64,000 nt of DNA from Mya arenaria (Eukaryota > Mollusca > Bivalvia > Myida > Myidae): the NCBI RefSeq assembly GCF_026914265.1, contig NC_069123.1, forward strand, positions 38,433,678 to 38,497,677, in the 5' to 3' direction. The translations under genes and the position numbers were made by a program. Under the pieces are notes generated by a model. The model had not been told where the DNA came from. It searched no databases and was given only the letters and a program-made list of their open reading frames with translations. Each line of letters starts with the position of its first letter. Position 1 is the stretch's first letter. Positions 1 to 10,932 of the stretch are shown here, in pieces.

Positions 1-529
1 TTTACCCATAAATACCATAAATTAAGCCTTTTCATACAATAGATCTCCATCACCTCTCCGACTCCTTTATAATTTGTGTAAATATATGAACATAATCATG
101 TGGTCTTTAACAAAGATAGAAGTGTAAAAAAGTTTATATCTTCGACTTCAAAGAACTTCATTAATGCTAATTCTTGACCAAATTTTAGTTGCCTTTAACC
201 TTGAAAATAATCGGTTAAATGGCAAGATGTTTGTAATCAAGCTTAACGACAGCGTTTTTGTGACATTGATGAAAGATGGATTTTTTTGTTTGTCTTTTTT
301 TTCAATCGGATAAAAAATTGTACTAGTATCTGATACAGGGTTAATGAAGCAATACGATGGTTAGACGTCATGCTAACCATTGTATAGTATAACAGCGATG
401 AGGAATATGGATAAGTCGACAGTTGACAGGTAAGGACATTGTAAGAAGTGTCATTTTGCTAATTTTTGCTTTAAATATGGCAATATTTTTCTATATTCCC
501 ATTTCCTACATGTTCCCATTACAAAATCT
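1..529. other. intergenic, no feature seen
   Basis: AT-rich sequence with no long open frame, RNA gene or clear repeat boundary. Confidence 0.6.
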
Positions 530-930
530 TACCTGTCCTTCCAATTGGAAATTTCCCATTTTAAAACTGAACTTTATTCTCCAATTGGAATTTTCCCATT
601 AACCAAATATTCCAATTGGAATTTTCCAATGTTCATACTTACCCACTTTGAATGTGGGAATCCTCCAATTGGAAAGATTCACTCATGGGAAGGATTCGCA
701 AACAAATGCCTTAAATGAATCTATCGGTTTTTCATTTTTAATGAATATATTATTTTTCATGTAGTGAGTGTAAAATATTCTTAATTAAACAGTCAATTTC
801 AATTTTAAAAATTATGTTCCAAATTCTCCCACAATTTTAATAGAGCCAGTTTTCCTATTGGAAAAGCTTGAAAAAGCCATTTTCCAATGGGAAGGCCATT
901 TTCCAATGGGACTCCCATTGGAAAAGTTGA
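530..930. repeat. cluster of CCAATTGG / TCCCATT palindromic motifs
   Basis: The 12-bp palindrome TTCCAATTGGAA or a near version recurs at about 540, 580, 610 and 664. It is followed on the left by TTTCCCATT. On the right (850-925) the related forms TTTTCCAATGGGAA and CCCATTGGAAAAG occur in the opposite sense. The left side is rich in TTCCCATT and the right side in AATGGGAA, so the whole block behaves like a loose inverted repeat. It could be a decayed fold-back element or a local simple repeat. No coding potential. Confidence 0.6.
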
Positions 931-1681
931 CTTTAAATGCCGAAAAAACATATTTCTAAATTAAATTTCAGGAAACAAAAAATATCTCTTATTAGTATTA
1001 CCTAACACATTTTAAAAATACAAAAATAAAAAACATTGGGTGAAAAATAAAAAAAATAAGTTTGCAAAAATTCCGGATTTGCAAACTTAATCCGGATGCT
1101 GTTTATACATGGATTTTACTCTACTTTTGGGAACCTGAAATAATTCTACAATCTTAAACACGCATGATTGTAATGTTTCTACACAATCCCTACTCAATTG
1201 TGAAATGCAATATAAAGGTTCAGGGCAAATCATGATAAAAAAGAATAGCACAGAATCTTAACATGGTTATACAATATCAGTACTTGGCTGGTTTTTTTCC
1301 TTTATAGGAATTGTATCTTATTGGTTTGTAAAACGAAAATGACATTTAAACCACAGTGGTTTAGGTCCCTTTATAGAAGTTATGTACTAAATTTTATGTT
1401 TTTTCTTTGGAATTCGTTGTACTGGTACCATTACAACAAATTATCATTATTCCACAACATTACCACATACTTGCAAGCTAGATATCCTTTAGAATTAATA
1501 TTTTGCCAAGTAAAAAGGTGGATAAATGTGGCATTGAATGATACAATCTGGTGCCTGTGGTTGTAGTGGTCGTTATATTCTAACAAGCAGTGTTTTTTCA
1601 CTATCAAATATTTAGGAAAATTAATAAGTGGTCTGTAACAACAGGTGTGTGGTTGTTAATAAGTGAGGGGGCTGTAGGGGT
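931..1681. other. intergenic; one short hairpin
   Basis: No gene seen. At 1058-1089 AAGTTTGCAAA and TTTGCAAACTT form a perfect 11-bp stem around a 9-base loop. A short frame at 1321-1566 shows no protein-like character and is probably chance. Confidence 0.5.
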
Positions 1682-1842
1682 TATTGTGAAAGAAAGAGTG
1701 TATGCCCGAATAGGGGTTTGAACCCTGTACCTTTCGGCCTGCCACCAACACCACATCCGCATTGTCATAAAAGCTAGCTCAACAGTGAGTCTGTTGGAAG
1801 TGCCCTACCACTACAGGGTGCTGCATAACCACTCACCCTGTC
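1682..1842 (-). repeat. tRNA-like dispersed repeat, copy 1
   Basis: Direct repeat of the block at 2098-2265, with shared landmarks GTGAAAGAAAGAGTG, CATAAAAGCTAGCTCAACAG and GCATAACCACTC. Read on the minus strand it contains GGGTTCAAACCCC, which fits a pol III B-box and T-arm (GGTTCAANNCC). A tRNA-derived SINE is the likeliest origin. A cloverleaf cannot be drawn convincingly. Confidence 0.5.
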
Positions 1843-1857
1843 CATAATGCATCAATC

Positions 1858-1956
1858 TTTGTCAAACGTTTAAACCAATTTTTGCGATGTGGAAGACCTT
1901 TTAGCCAGAATGAACCAAACTTGGTCAAACCTTCAAATCAATTGATGCGATATGGA
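1858..1956 (+). repeat. 63-bp minisatellite, isolated 1.5 copies
   Basis: Matches the monomer of the arrays at 3285-5604 (AAACCAATTKTTGCGATGTG ... CCAGAATG ... TTGGTCAAACC). It lies between the two tRNA-like repeats, about 1.3 kb from the main array. Confidence 0.7.
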
Positions 1957-2097
1957 CACTACACTCCTCCCTCTTTTACCTTATTAAGGACCGGACCGAA
2001 ACCCCCTTAACCTAGATGTACAGACCTGTACAGGTTCTGATACCGCCTGTTACCGCCCAATTACATTCAGGCGCAACCGAGTTACTTCTGACATCAT

Positions 2098-2265
2098 TAT
2101 TGTGAAAGAAAGAGTGGATGCCTGAACGGTGTTTAAACCCTGTACCATTCGACCTGCAGCAGACACCACAACCGCATTGCCATAAAAGCTAGCTCAACAG
2201 CGAGGCTGTTGGATTTGCCCGTTACGGTTGACACAACAGGGTGTTGCATAACCACTCGCCCTGCC
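2098..2265 (-). repeat. tRNA-like dispersed repeat, copy 2
   Basis: Second copy of the repeat at 1682-1842, in the same orientation and about 415 bp away. Its B-box is degraded (GGGTTTAAACACC on the minus strand). It shares the distal GCATAACCACTCGCCCTG end. The pair could be two insertions or a local tandem duplication that includes the minisatellite piece between them. Confidence 0.5.
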
Positions 2266-3284
2266 CCTGTGTTCTTTAACCTATATGTACATTTATTTTT
2301 TCATCCGAAATCGGTATCCAGAAAATACATCTAATTTAGCTTCCCGATGAAAGCATGCAAATGTAAAGAAATCATCATTATCCTTAAAAAAATTAAATCT
2401 CTGTTTCCCTTTCCAACTGTGTAAATGTCATTTATTATGTCATCAGCAAGTAAAAGTAGAAAGTATAGAAACCAGAAAGAAGAAACAAACAAACACGATT
2501 TGGAAAGCATCATACAACAAAACCTCCAATGGCTGACAGTCAACAGATCACTCTTATTCCCATAATCGCAGTGATTTTTCCTTACACGTATAAAGGTATT
2601 TTTAAAATATACTGTAGAACGTAATGATAGAATATGCCATGTGTGTTCCAAACATTGCTTATGAATGTTTCTGTATTGTGAATATACGCATTCTAGTGTT
2701 GATAGAATAAACACATTCCCCAGTATCTCTGAAGGGCATTCCATAATAAATAAATGGGTAAAAAGACCAAATATTAAAATGTTTAAAATGTACATGTTTT
2801 ATTTAGTTTTGAATAACATAATGTGAAACAAACGTCCTTTTCAACATGTTTTGGTGTAATAAGGAATGATCTGTCGACAATACTGTAAAGACATGTATTT
2901 GTGTCAAAATGTCAAAGAATACCAAATTAACGATATTTTGTAGTTTCTTGTTTACATGTTTTCAAATATGTAAGATATTCATTAAAATAGTGAAAACAAG
3001 TGAAATAAAATCACTTCCTCGGTACAAAAACGCAAATATCTTTCTAAAACTGAAACAATCACCACAAAGATACAATAAAATTGTTGATTGGGTGGAATTG
3101 AATATTTTGAAACAAAAACATACTAGTATGTAATGTGTAGAAACACTTTTCCCCGTAAAATGCAAGCCAAATAATCTTCTCATTTTCACACCTTCGCATG
3201 TTGCAAAGAATGTATGTGCAATGCGTGCTAAATATTCAAACTCAAAACCAAAACAAAAAAAGAAAATTTGAAAAGTTTTATCTT
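2266..3284. other. intergenic; unassigned open frame only
   Basis: AT-rich. A minus-strand frame of 154 codons (2331-2795) is longer than usual for this composition, but it is Cys/Phe/Leu-rich, matches no family I recognise and has no visible splice or promoter context. Not called as a gene. Confidence 0.5.
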
Positions 3285-3640
3285 TTAGTCAAACCTTCGA
3301 ACCAATTGTTTAGATGTGGAAGGCCCGATAGCCAGAATGAACTAATCTTGGACAAACCTTCAAACCAATTGTTGCAATGTGGAAGGCCCTTAAACCAGAA
3401 TGCACCGATCTTGGTCAAACCTTTAAACCCATTGTTGCAATGTGGAAGACACTGAAGTCAGAATGCACCAATATTGGTCAAACCTTAAAACCAATTGTTG
3501 CAATGTGGAAGGCCCTTAAGCCAGAATGCACCGATCTTGGTCAAACCTTTAAACCAATTGTTGCAATGTGGAAGGCACTTAAGCCAGAATACGCCGATCT
3601 TGGTCAAACCTTTAAACCAATTTTTGCAATGTGAAAGGCA
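3285..3640 (+). repeat. 63-bp minisatellite array, segment 1
   Basis: About 5.7 monomers of 62-63 bp, with starts near 3289, 3352, 3414, 3477, 3540 and 3602. The core is AACCAATTGTTGCAATGTGG, then AAGGCCCTTAAGCCAGAATG and CACCGATCTTGGTCAAACC. Because 63 is a multiple of three, at least two frames stay open across copies, giving apparent 21-residue protein repeats. No start context, codon bias or flanking exon supports translation. Confidence 0.9.
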
Positions 3641-3949
3641 CTTAATATTTATGCAAAAAGCTACAGAAACAAGCTCATAAGCAAACATGTTAAACATAGA
3701 CCCGGTTTAGTGGCACTGAGTTAACGCCAAAGACATAGAACATAAAATCACAATCAAGAAACATAAAAGATTAGCACAAAACTCCACAAACAGCACAGTG
3801 CATACATAATATATATGAAAAAATAGGTATGTTTATCAAGAATATATTAGGTACCACCTTGGAACGGTCAGTAAAATGTAAATTTACTGGGGTTTAAACC
3901 AGTTAAACCTCACTCTTATCCCAACAATTCTTAATAAAGAACTTAATAA
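3641..3949 (-). repeat. dispersed repeat inserted in the minisatellite (ACTGACCGTTCC family)
   Basis: This block of about 305 bp interrupts a minisatellite monomer and matches 43977-44285 along its length (AAAAAGCTACAGAAACA, ACCCGGTTTAGTGGCA, CAAAGACATAGAACA, ACGGTCAGTAAAATGTAAAT, CTCACTCTTATCCCAACAAT). ACTTAA lies on both sides (3640-3645, 3950-3955) and would be a short target duplication. It encodes no protein. I recall this minus-strand sequence as common in bivalve transcripts and genomes. Confidence 0.75.
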
Positions 3950-4455
3950 ACTTAAGTCAGAATGCACCAATCTTGGTCAAACCTTTAAACCAATTGTTGC
4001 ATCGTGGAAGGCACTTAAGTCAGAATGCACCTATCTTAGTCAAAAAGTTAAACCAATTGTTGCAATATGGCAGGCCCTTAAGTCAGAATGCACCATTCTT
4101 GGTCAAACCTTTAAACCAATTGTTGCAAATTGGAAGGCCCTTAAGCCAGAATACTCCGATCTTGTTCAATCCTTCAAACCAATTGTTGCGATGTGGAAGG
4201 CCCTGAATCCAGAATTCACCAATAATGGTCAATCCTTCAAACCAATTGTTGCGATGTGGAAGGCCCTAAAGCCAGAATACACCAATCTTGGTCAATCCGT
4301 CAAACCATTTGTTGCGATATGGAAGACCCTTAGGCCAGAATACACCAATCTTGTTCAATCCATCAAACAAATTGTTGCGATGTTGAATGCCCTTGAGCTA
4401 GAATACACCAATCCTGTTCAAAACTTCAAACCAATTGTTGCGATGTGGAAGGCCC
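3950..4455 (+). repeat. 63-bp minisatellite array, segment 2
   Basis: About 7.7 monomers continuing segment 1 after the insertion. Monomers drift from TTGGTCAAACC to TTGTTCAATCC types along the array. The end at 4455 is cut by an insertion that duplicates GAAGGCCC. Confidence 0.9.
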
Positions 4456-5340
4456 TAGGGATAAAACGATGTCGAAAGTCGATTATTTGTGTCCGAGGTC
4501 TGCGATAATCAATTTCATTATTCCATAATCGATTATCGCTAATGTACGGCAAAGGGAAGTAACCGTGTTGTGTATGTACTGATTTTCTTTAAAACGGGAA
4601 ACGGTACGGACTTATACGGGGTTATACGGCAATTAGAAATCAGGGGAGCTAACTCTCGCAACATCCGTTTCAAAATTTCAGCTCACATGAACGAATGTGT
4701 CTTTATTAAGTAAAAAATCATCTTCATTGTAATTACAAATATATTTTTTTTTATCCAGTAAAAATAATTATTTATTCAGCATTTCCCCATGTTAAATCTT
4801 GCTAGAAAAAAAATTAAATTCATTTCAACATGATGTCATGACAATTGATAAGTATTTCATGTAAAAGATTGGAACATTTTTAGAAATGCTACTTGTAAAA
4901 ACATTTTGTACTACATTTTTGTTCCAAAGTATGTTATATCTGTTTTAAAGTGATTAAAATGCTGATAAATATGTAAATAATTCATCAGTTTATGGTTGAT
5001 CTTTTTAATAAATATCAAACTACTGTCTGGTATATACTTGTAGTGTGGGAAGATCAAGTTTTTATTCTCAATAATTTTAGAATTAAGTTATCTTCTAAAA
5101 ACATTTTACTAAATTATCAATTGTAACCTGGAATGAATAACAAAACAGCATATAAAACATAACTGATTGTAATATGTTGATTCATTTAAAGACATGTATG
5201 AACAAACCAATATAGTTTTGGATATATTTGTAATATATTCACTTGTTCCGTTTCGATTATATAATCGATGATTGATCGAAATGGCTCGTCCGATTATTTT
5301 CGATGATCGATTATGACTTTGGTCCGATTTTCAATCCCTA
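4456..5340. mobile_element. non-autonomous hAT-like element, 885 bp
   Basis: The element starts TAGGGATAAAACGATG and ends, read inward from the other side, TAGGGATTGAAAATCGG. Both ends are rich in CGATTAT and TAATCGAT subterminal motifs. It is flanked by a perfect 8-bp direct repeat GAAGGCCC (4448-4455 and 5341-5348), which is minisatellite sequence, so removing the element plus one repeat restores a normal monomer. An 8-bp target duplication with TAGGG ends fits the hAT superfamily. No transposase frame is present, so it must have moved in trans. Confidence 0.85.
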
Positions 5341-5604
5341 GAAGGCCCTAAAGTCAGAATTCACCAATCTTGTTCATTCCTTCAAACCAATTGTTGCGAT
5401 GTTGAATGCCCTTAAGCCAGAATGCACCAATCTTGTTCAATCCTTCAAACCAATTGTTGCCATGTTGAAGGCCCTTAAGCCAGAATACACCAATCTTGTT
5501 CAATCCTTCAAAGCAATTGTTGCGACGTGGAACGCCCTTAAGCCAGAATGCACCAATCTTGGTCAGACCTTCAAAGCAATTGTTTGGATGTGGAAGACCT
5601 TAAC
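5341..5604 (+). repeat. 63-bp minisatellite array, segment 3
   Basis: About four monomers of the TTGTTCAATCC type continue the array after the hAT-like insertion. The last monomer degenerates near 5604. Confidence 0.9.
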
Positions 5605-7143
5605 ATAGTGATAGTATAAGCTAAACGATGTGAAAATGGAAGTTGCGTGACTTGAAAATGTGTTTTAAGTCAAAGTGTACCATTCTTGTACCTATTTCAG
5701 CTATTTTTATTGAGGTTTTGCATTTTTTTTCTTTCCGATAGTTTGTGCACTTAACATAGCCAATTCTTGTAAGTTTAAACACCTTTTATGTCTGGCGTGG
5801 AAGTTGTATGCAGTTTTTACTCGATGCAGAATCAGAAAAAGCGTGCTTTAATATAAGTGTAATTAAGACACGAGCTGTAAGACCCGTTAATATTTATAAC
5901 AAAAGGCAATTTGTTACCCAATAAGAACGTCCTGCTTATTTTTTTTTTGCAAAATTACCCATCAGGTACACTTGTATACTATTTTAGCAATTCGTTTATG
6001 TGCTCATTAAATCACTACTCTTTATATCAATGTAGGAACTCTTGATGTAACACAAACGTCCGAGTCAAAACTAGACAAAGCTTAGGCCTATGGTCCTCAA
6101 ACATGGCATGGCCAGAATATGGAGTGTGGGGTCACCGGGTCCAAGGTTCAGTTCAAAGTGAATATGAACGCAAAACGTTTTCCGTGTGATAACTCAAAAT
6201 GCATGGATCTTTGGTAAATAAACTTGACTTGGAGATCACATTGACATTGCCAGTGACCATGCTGCAAGGAGGATACATGATTATCTGCGAATATCAGTCA
6301 TCAGCTCAGCTGTAGCTTCTTTCCTCGATATACACACTCGAATAAACATAGGCATCCAATGTGAAATGATAAATCAGCATGCATTTCTGTCCATTTAATA
6401 TTTTATTCAATTGTCCAAACATTCCTGACAGCATGAACTTTCGTTGGGGAGGTCGCATTATGTTTGACAAACATCTCTTGTTTTGATGCTGATTTCATGT
6501 ACATCAAAGTTTCAACACATCTTCTCCAATCAATATAACATCTGAGGTTGCAGGTACCTTAAAGTAAACTAGCAAACTCCAGAAAGGATGGAAGTGAATC
6601 GATGTGGCTTCATGAAAGCCTTTGCATAGTTTACATTTAAATTAAATCATCGTCAAAGTTTTAGCACTTATACTCGTTAGAATAACAACTTTTGTCGAAG
6701 GAGAAGAATTTATATTAAGTATCAGTGATTTATTTCGGGAATACTTAAAACACATGATATAAAAATATATTTTGGCCGGAAAAGGGCTGCATAATTATTA
6801 CAAACATATGATACAGAACAATAGCAGCCAAATCACCCAAAACAAAAACTCTGCCAAAAAAATTAAATTGACAGAGCTACATGTCTAACGGCCTGAATCA
6901 AAGATTCGTCAGAAAAAAAGTAAATAACGTAAATAGCATCTAGAACTCTACACTTAAAGTTAAAAGAAGCACCTCCTCTTCTAAAAATATAAGACGACCG
7001 TTCCCGCGACTTAAATTCTAATAATGAATACGAGCGCCAAATAAAGGAAATCAAGCGTAGAATTACCGTAAAGGAATTAAAGGTACTAGAGGTACAAGAG
7101 TTAACTCACTTATAATTAAGATTTTAGAAGCAAAAAATGCATA
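5605..7143. other. intergenic, no feature seen
   Basis: No gene, RNA gene or clear repeat recognised. Short frames here lack protein-like composition. Confidence 0.5.
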
Positions 7144-7943
7144 CTGTGAAATCATTAATGTTCGTGGGGCATTAATGTTCGTGGTTTTCGTGGGTTAGGT
7201 GATCCACGAATTCAAGATCCCACGAAATATAAACCCATTATTCACTTTTTCAATTGCCTTGTTACGTACATACTCTAGTATATTATTTACAGAGGTCGCA
7301 GTATACAGTGTTAAAACCTGTCTCACTGTATAACTTACGATCATTATTCTGTTAATATATTATAACTGCCTTTAACAAATAATGAACCAAATCAATTAAA
7401 TGTGTTTTATGCAGCAAATGACAGTTATAAGCACGTGTTTAAACGTGTGCTGTTAATGAAAATCTCCAAGTTTACAAGATGTGCGTGATGAGTGTCTGTA
7501 CTCGATTTTTAATTTAATGAAATAATTAATCGATTACTAGTTTATTGAAGGTTACTAAGCACCGAAGGTGACAATATACGCATCTTTTCGGTGTTTTCAC
7601 AGTTTGCAAAATTCTTAATTGGCATTAAATGGCTTCCCCTATCTGTACTTATGATCAGGGTACATCTTCTTTTATTACCTTTATTCCCAATTAAATCGAT
7701 AAGTGACATGGGTATATATGCACTAATTGGCATGTCGTACCACATTAACGAGTGTCATAAACCGAGTGACGTAGAAGACAGAAATCACGGGCCAGCGCGT
7801 GAATATTATGCAGACGATCTAGGACGATCGCATCTTCGATTTTTTTTTCAAAAATGAAAATCCACGAATTTAAGTACCCACGAAATTGTTTTTTTTCGGC
7901 AAACCACGAAATTTCATGCCCACGAACATTAATGATTTCACAG
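7144..7943. mobile_element. TA-flanked element with terminal inverted repeats, 800 bp
   Basis: The left end CTGTGAAATCATTAATGTTC and the reverse complement of the right end are identical for more than 20 bases, followed by GTGGG on both sides. Further GTTCGTGG / CCACGAA motifs continue inward in both arms. The dinucleotide TA flanks both ends (7142-7143, 7944-7945), as expected for a Tc1/mariner-type or similar TA target duplication. An internal 88-codon frame (7591-7857) shows no transposase motif. Best read as a non-autonomous family member. The superfamily is inferred only from the target site. Confidence 0.8.
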
Positions 7944-8077
7944 TATTACACAGCAAGTTGGTATGATCCGTGATTCAAACGTTACAACACATACAATGCA
8001 AATGTTTCTTTTGCAATAAAACATAACAACATTACATTGTGTTTACACAAGCACTTGCTTTTCTTTTTATAAACATT

Positions 8078-10145
8078 AATCGGTCAGTGTCAAATACAAT
8101 AAAAACAACATTGTAGCAGTCTAAAGCGATAATACACAATATTTTTGAATAAATCAGTGTCAAACACAGTACAAACAACAACATTGAAGCTGTCTAGAGT
8201 AATAATACCCAATAATAATAATATACAAATGCATCAGTGTCAAGCACAATACAAACAACTATCTTACTGCTGTCTAAAGCGATAATACCCAATATAAATA
8301 TTGAATGAATCAGTGTCAAGCACAATACAAACAACAACATTGAAGCTGTCTAACGCGATAATACACAATAATAATAATAAATGAATGCATCAGTGTCAGA
8401 TGCAACACAAACAACAACACTTAAGCTATCTAAAGCGATAATACCCAATATTAATATTGAATGAATCAGTGTTAAGCACAATACAAACAACTACTTTGCT
8501 GTTGTCTAAAGCGATAATACCCAATATAAATATTGAATGCATCAGTGTCAAATGCAATACAAACAACAACATTGAATCTGTCTAACGTGATAATACCCAA
8601 TAATTATAAATGAATGCATCAGTGTCAAATGCAATACAAACAACAACATTGAAGCTGTCTAAAGCGATCATACCCAATAATTATAAATGAATGCATCAGT
8701 GTCAAATGCAATACAAACAACAACATTGAAGCTGTCTAACGTGATAATACCCAATAATAATTATAAATGAATGCATCAGTGTCAAATGCAATACAAAAAA
8801 CAACATTGAAGCTGTCTAACGCGATAATACCCAATTATAATAATAAATGAATGCATCAGTGTCAAATGCAATACAAACAACAACATTGAAGCTGTCTAAA
8901 GCGATAATACCCAATAATTATAAATGAATGCATCAGTGTCGAATGCAATACAAACAACAACATTGAAGCTGTCTAACGCGATAATACCTATTAATAATTA
9001 TAAATGAATGCACCAGTGTCAAATGCAATACAAACAACAACATTGAACCTGTCTAACGTGATAATACCCAATTATAATAATAAATGAATGCATTAGTGTC
9101 AAATGGAATACAAACAACAACACTGAAGCTGTCTAACGCGATAATACCCAATATAAATATTGAATGCATCAGTGTCAAATGCAATACAAACAACAACACT
9201 GAAGCTGTCTAAAGCGATAATACCCAATAATTATAAATGAATGCATCAGTGTCAAATGCAATACAAACAACAACATTGAAGCTGTCTAACGCGATAATAC
9301 CTATTAATAATTATAAATGAATGCACCAGTGTCAAATGCAATACAAACAACAACATTGAAGCTGTCTAACGCGATAATACCTATTAATAATTATAAATGA
9401 ATGCACCAGTGTCAAATGCAATACAAACAACAACATTGAACCTGTCTAACGTGATAATACCCAATTATAATAATAAATGAATGCATTAGTGTCAAATGCA
9501 ATACAAACAACAACACTGAAGCTGTCTAACGCGATACTACCCAATATAAATATTGAATGCACCAGTGTCAAATGCAATACAAACAACAACATTGAAGCTG
9601 TCTAAAGCGATAATACCCAATAATAATAATAAATAAATGCATCAGTGTCAAATGCAATACAAACAACATCATTGAAGCTGTCTAAAGCGATAATACCCAA
9701 TAATAAGTATAAATGAATGCATCAGTGTCAAATGCAATACAAACAACAACACTTAAGCTATCAAAAGCGATAATACCCAATAATAATAATAAATAAATGC
9801 ATCAGTGTCAAATGCAATACAAACAACAACACTGAAGCTGTCTAACGCGATAATACCCAATATAAATATTGAATGCATCAGTGTCAAATGCAATACAAAC
9901 AACAACACTGAAGCTGTCTAACGCGATAATACCCAATATAAATATTGAATGCATCAGTGTCAAATGCAATACAAACAACAACATTGAAGCTGTCTAACGC
10001 GATAATACCCAATAATTATAAATGAATGCATCAGTGTCAAATGCAATACAAACAACAACACTGAAGCTGTCTAACGCGATAATACCCAATAATTATAAAT
10101 GAATGCATCAGTGTCAAATGCAATACAAACAACAACCTTGCCGCT
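8078..10145. repeat. satellite array, about 27 monomers of 75-82 bp
   Basis: The monomer reads GCATCAGTGTCAAATGCAAT, then ACAAACAACAACATTGAAGC and TGTCTAACGCGATAATACCC. It ends in an AT-rich linker of variable length (AATAATTATAAATGAAT or AATATAAATATTGAAT). About 27 CAGTGTCA landmarks occur between 8085 and 10106. Linker types alternate in blocks, which suggests higher-order amplification of two or three monomers. The array ends about 200 bp beyond the stop codon of the TNF-A gene and is absent beside TNF-B. Confidence 0.95.
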
Positions 10146-10354
10146 GTCTAAGTACATTAGCAAAGAATAAACGCTTGGATGTGTCTGGTTGATGCAGCGA
10201 ATATAAAAAAAAACATTGAATGAAGTCATTGTCAAAAACAATGGTAAATCAAACATTGAAATTTTTATAGACACAATTTAATCCGTGCTGTCCGATACAT
10301 ACTATTTTACTATGGACAAGTTGAACAGATTTCTTTTTGAGCAGGAAATCGAAT

Positions 10355-10896
10355 TTAAAACATGTCGTACGTGTAGTAGGCAGTGAAATGGTGGTTAGAA
10401 TTGTTATAAGCTAAATACTTTGGGTCGCTGACAGATATAGATATCCTATCATTTACATAAAACTTAAAAACCGCGGATATAAAACTTGTAAAAATAACAT
10501 TGTTTGATTCTCTGATGGATCTTTTGCGTTGCATAAGAACACCAAACATCCATAATTTGTCGGACTGCATATTAAGGTTGTGACTGAATGTTTTTGTTGT
10601 ATTGTTCGTTCCTGTGGCATTAACATGTAGCGTTGAAGATACTATGTAGTAGCCTGGTCTCTTGATGAAGATTTCTCCCTCGAGCTCGAGATGAATGCAT
10701 TTGTTTTCGGTGAATGTGCGGCTGTTTTTGTTCCATCGAAGTTTTGAATGACCTTTAAAGACAATATAATAAGAAATCTGGTATTAATATAGTGTATTAA
10801 AGTTACACAAAGGATCATGCTTAAATATATCTGTCGTTATGTGTGTGTGAGTGTGTGGGTGTGTGTGTGTGCGTGTGTGCGTGCGTGCGTGCGAGT

Positions 10897-10932
<36 letters not shown>

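Noticed and set aside
2331-2795. 154-codon minus-strand frame as a gene
   Set aside because: Somewhat longer than expected by chance, but no recognisable family, odd Cys/Phe/Leu-rich composition and no splice or promoter support.
3198-4508. Open frames with 21-residue repeats as a real repetitive protein
   Set aside because: They arise because a 63-bp noncoding monomer is divisible by three. Two frames are open, insertions break the array and no exon context is visible.
7591-7857. Transposase in the TA-flanked element
   Set aside because: The 88-codon frame has no DDE/D motif or helix-turn-helix pattern I can see. The element is best read as non-autonomous.
8078-10145. CRISPR-like regular repeat array
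   Set aside because: The whole 75-82 bp monomer is repeated, with no unique spacers, in a eukaryotic context with introns and retrotransposons. It is a satellite.
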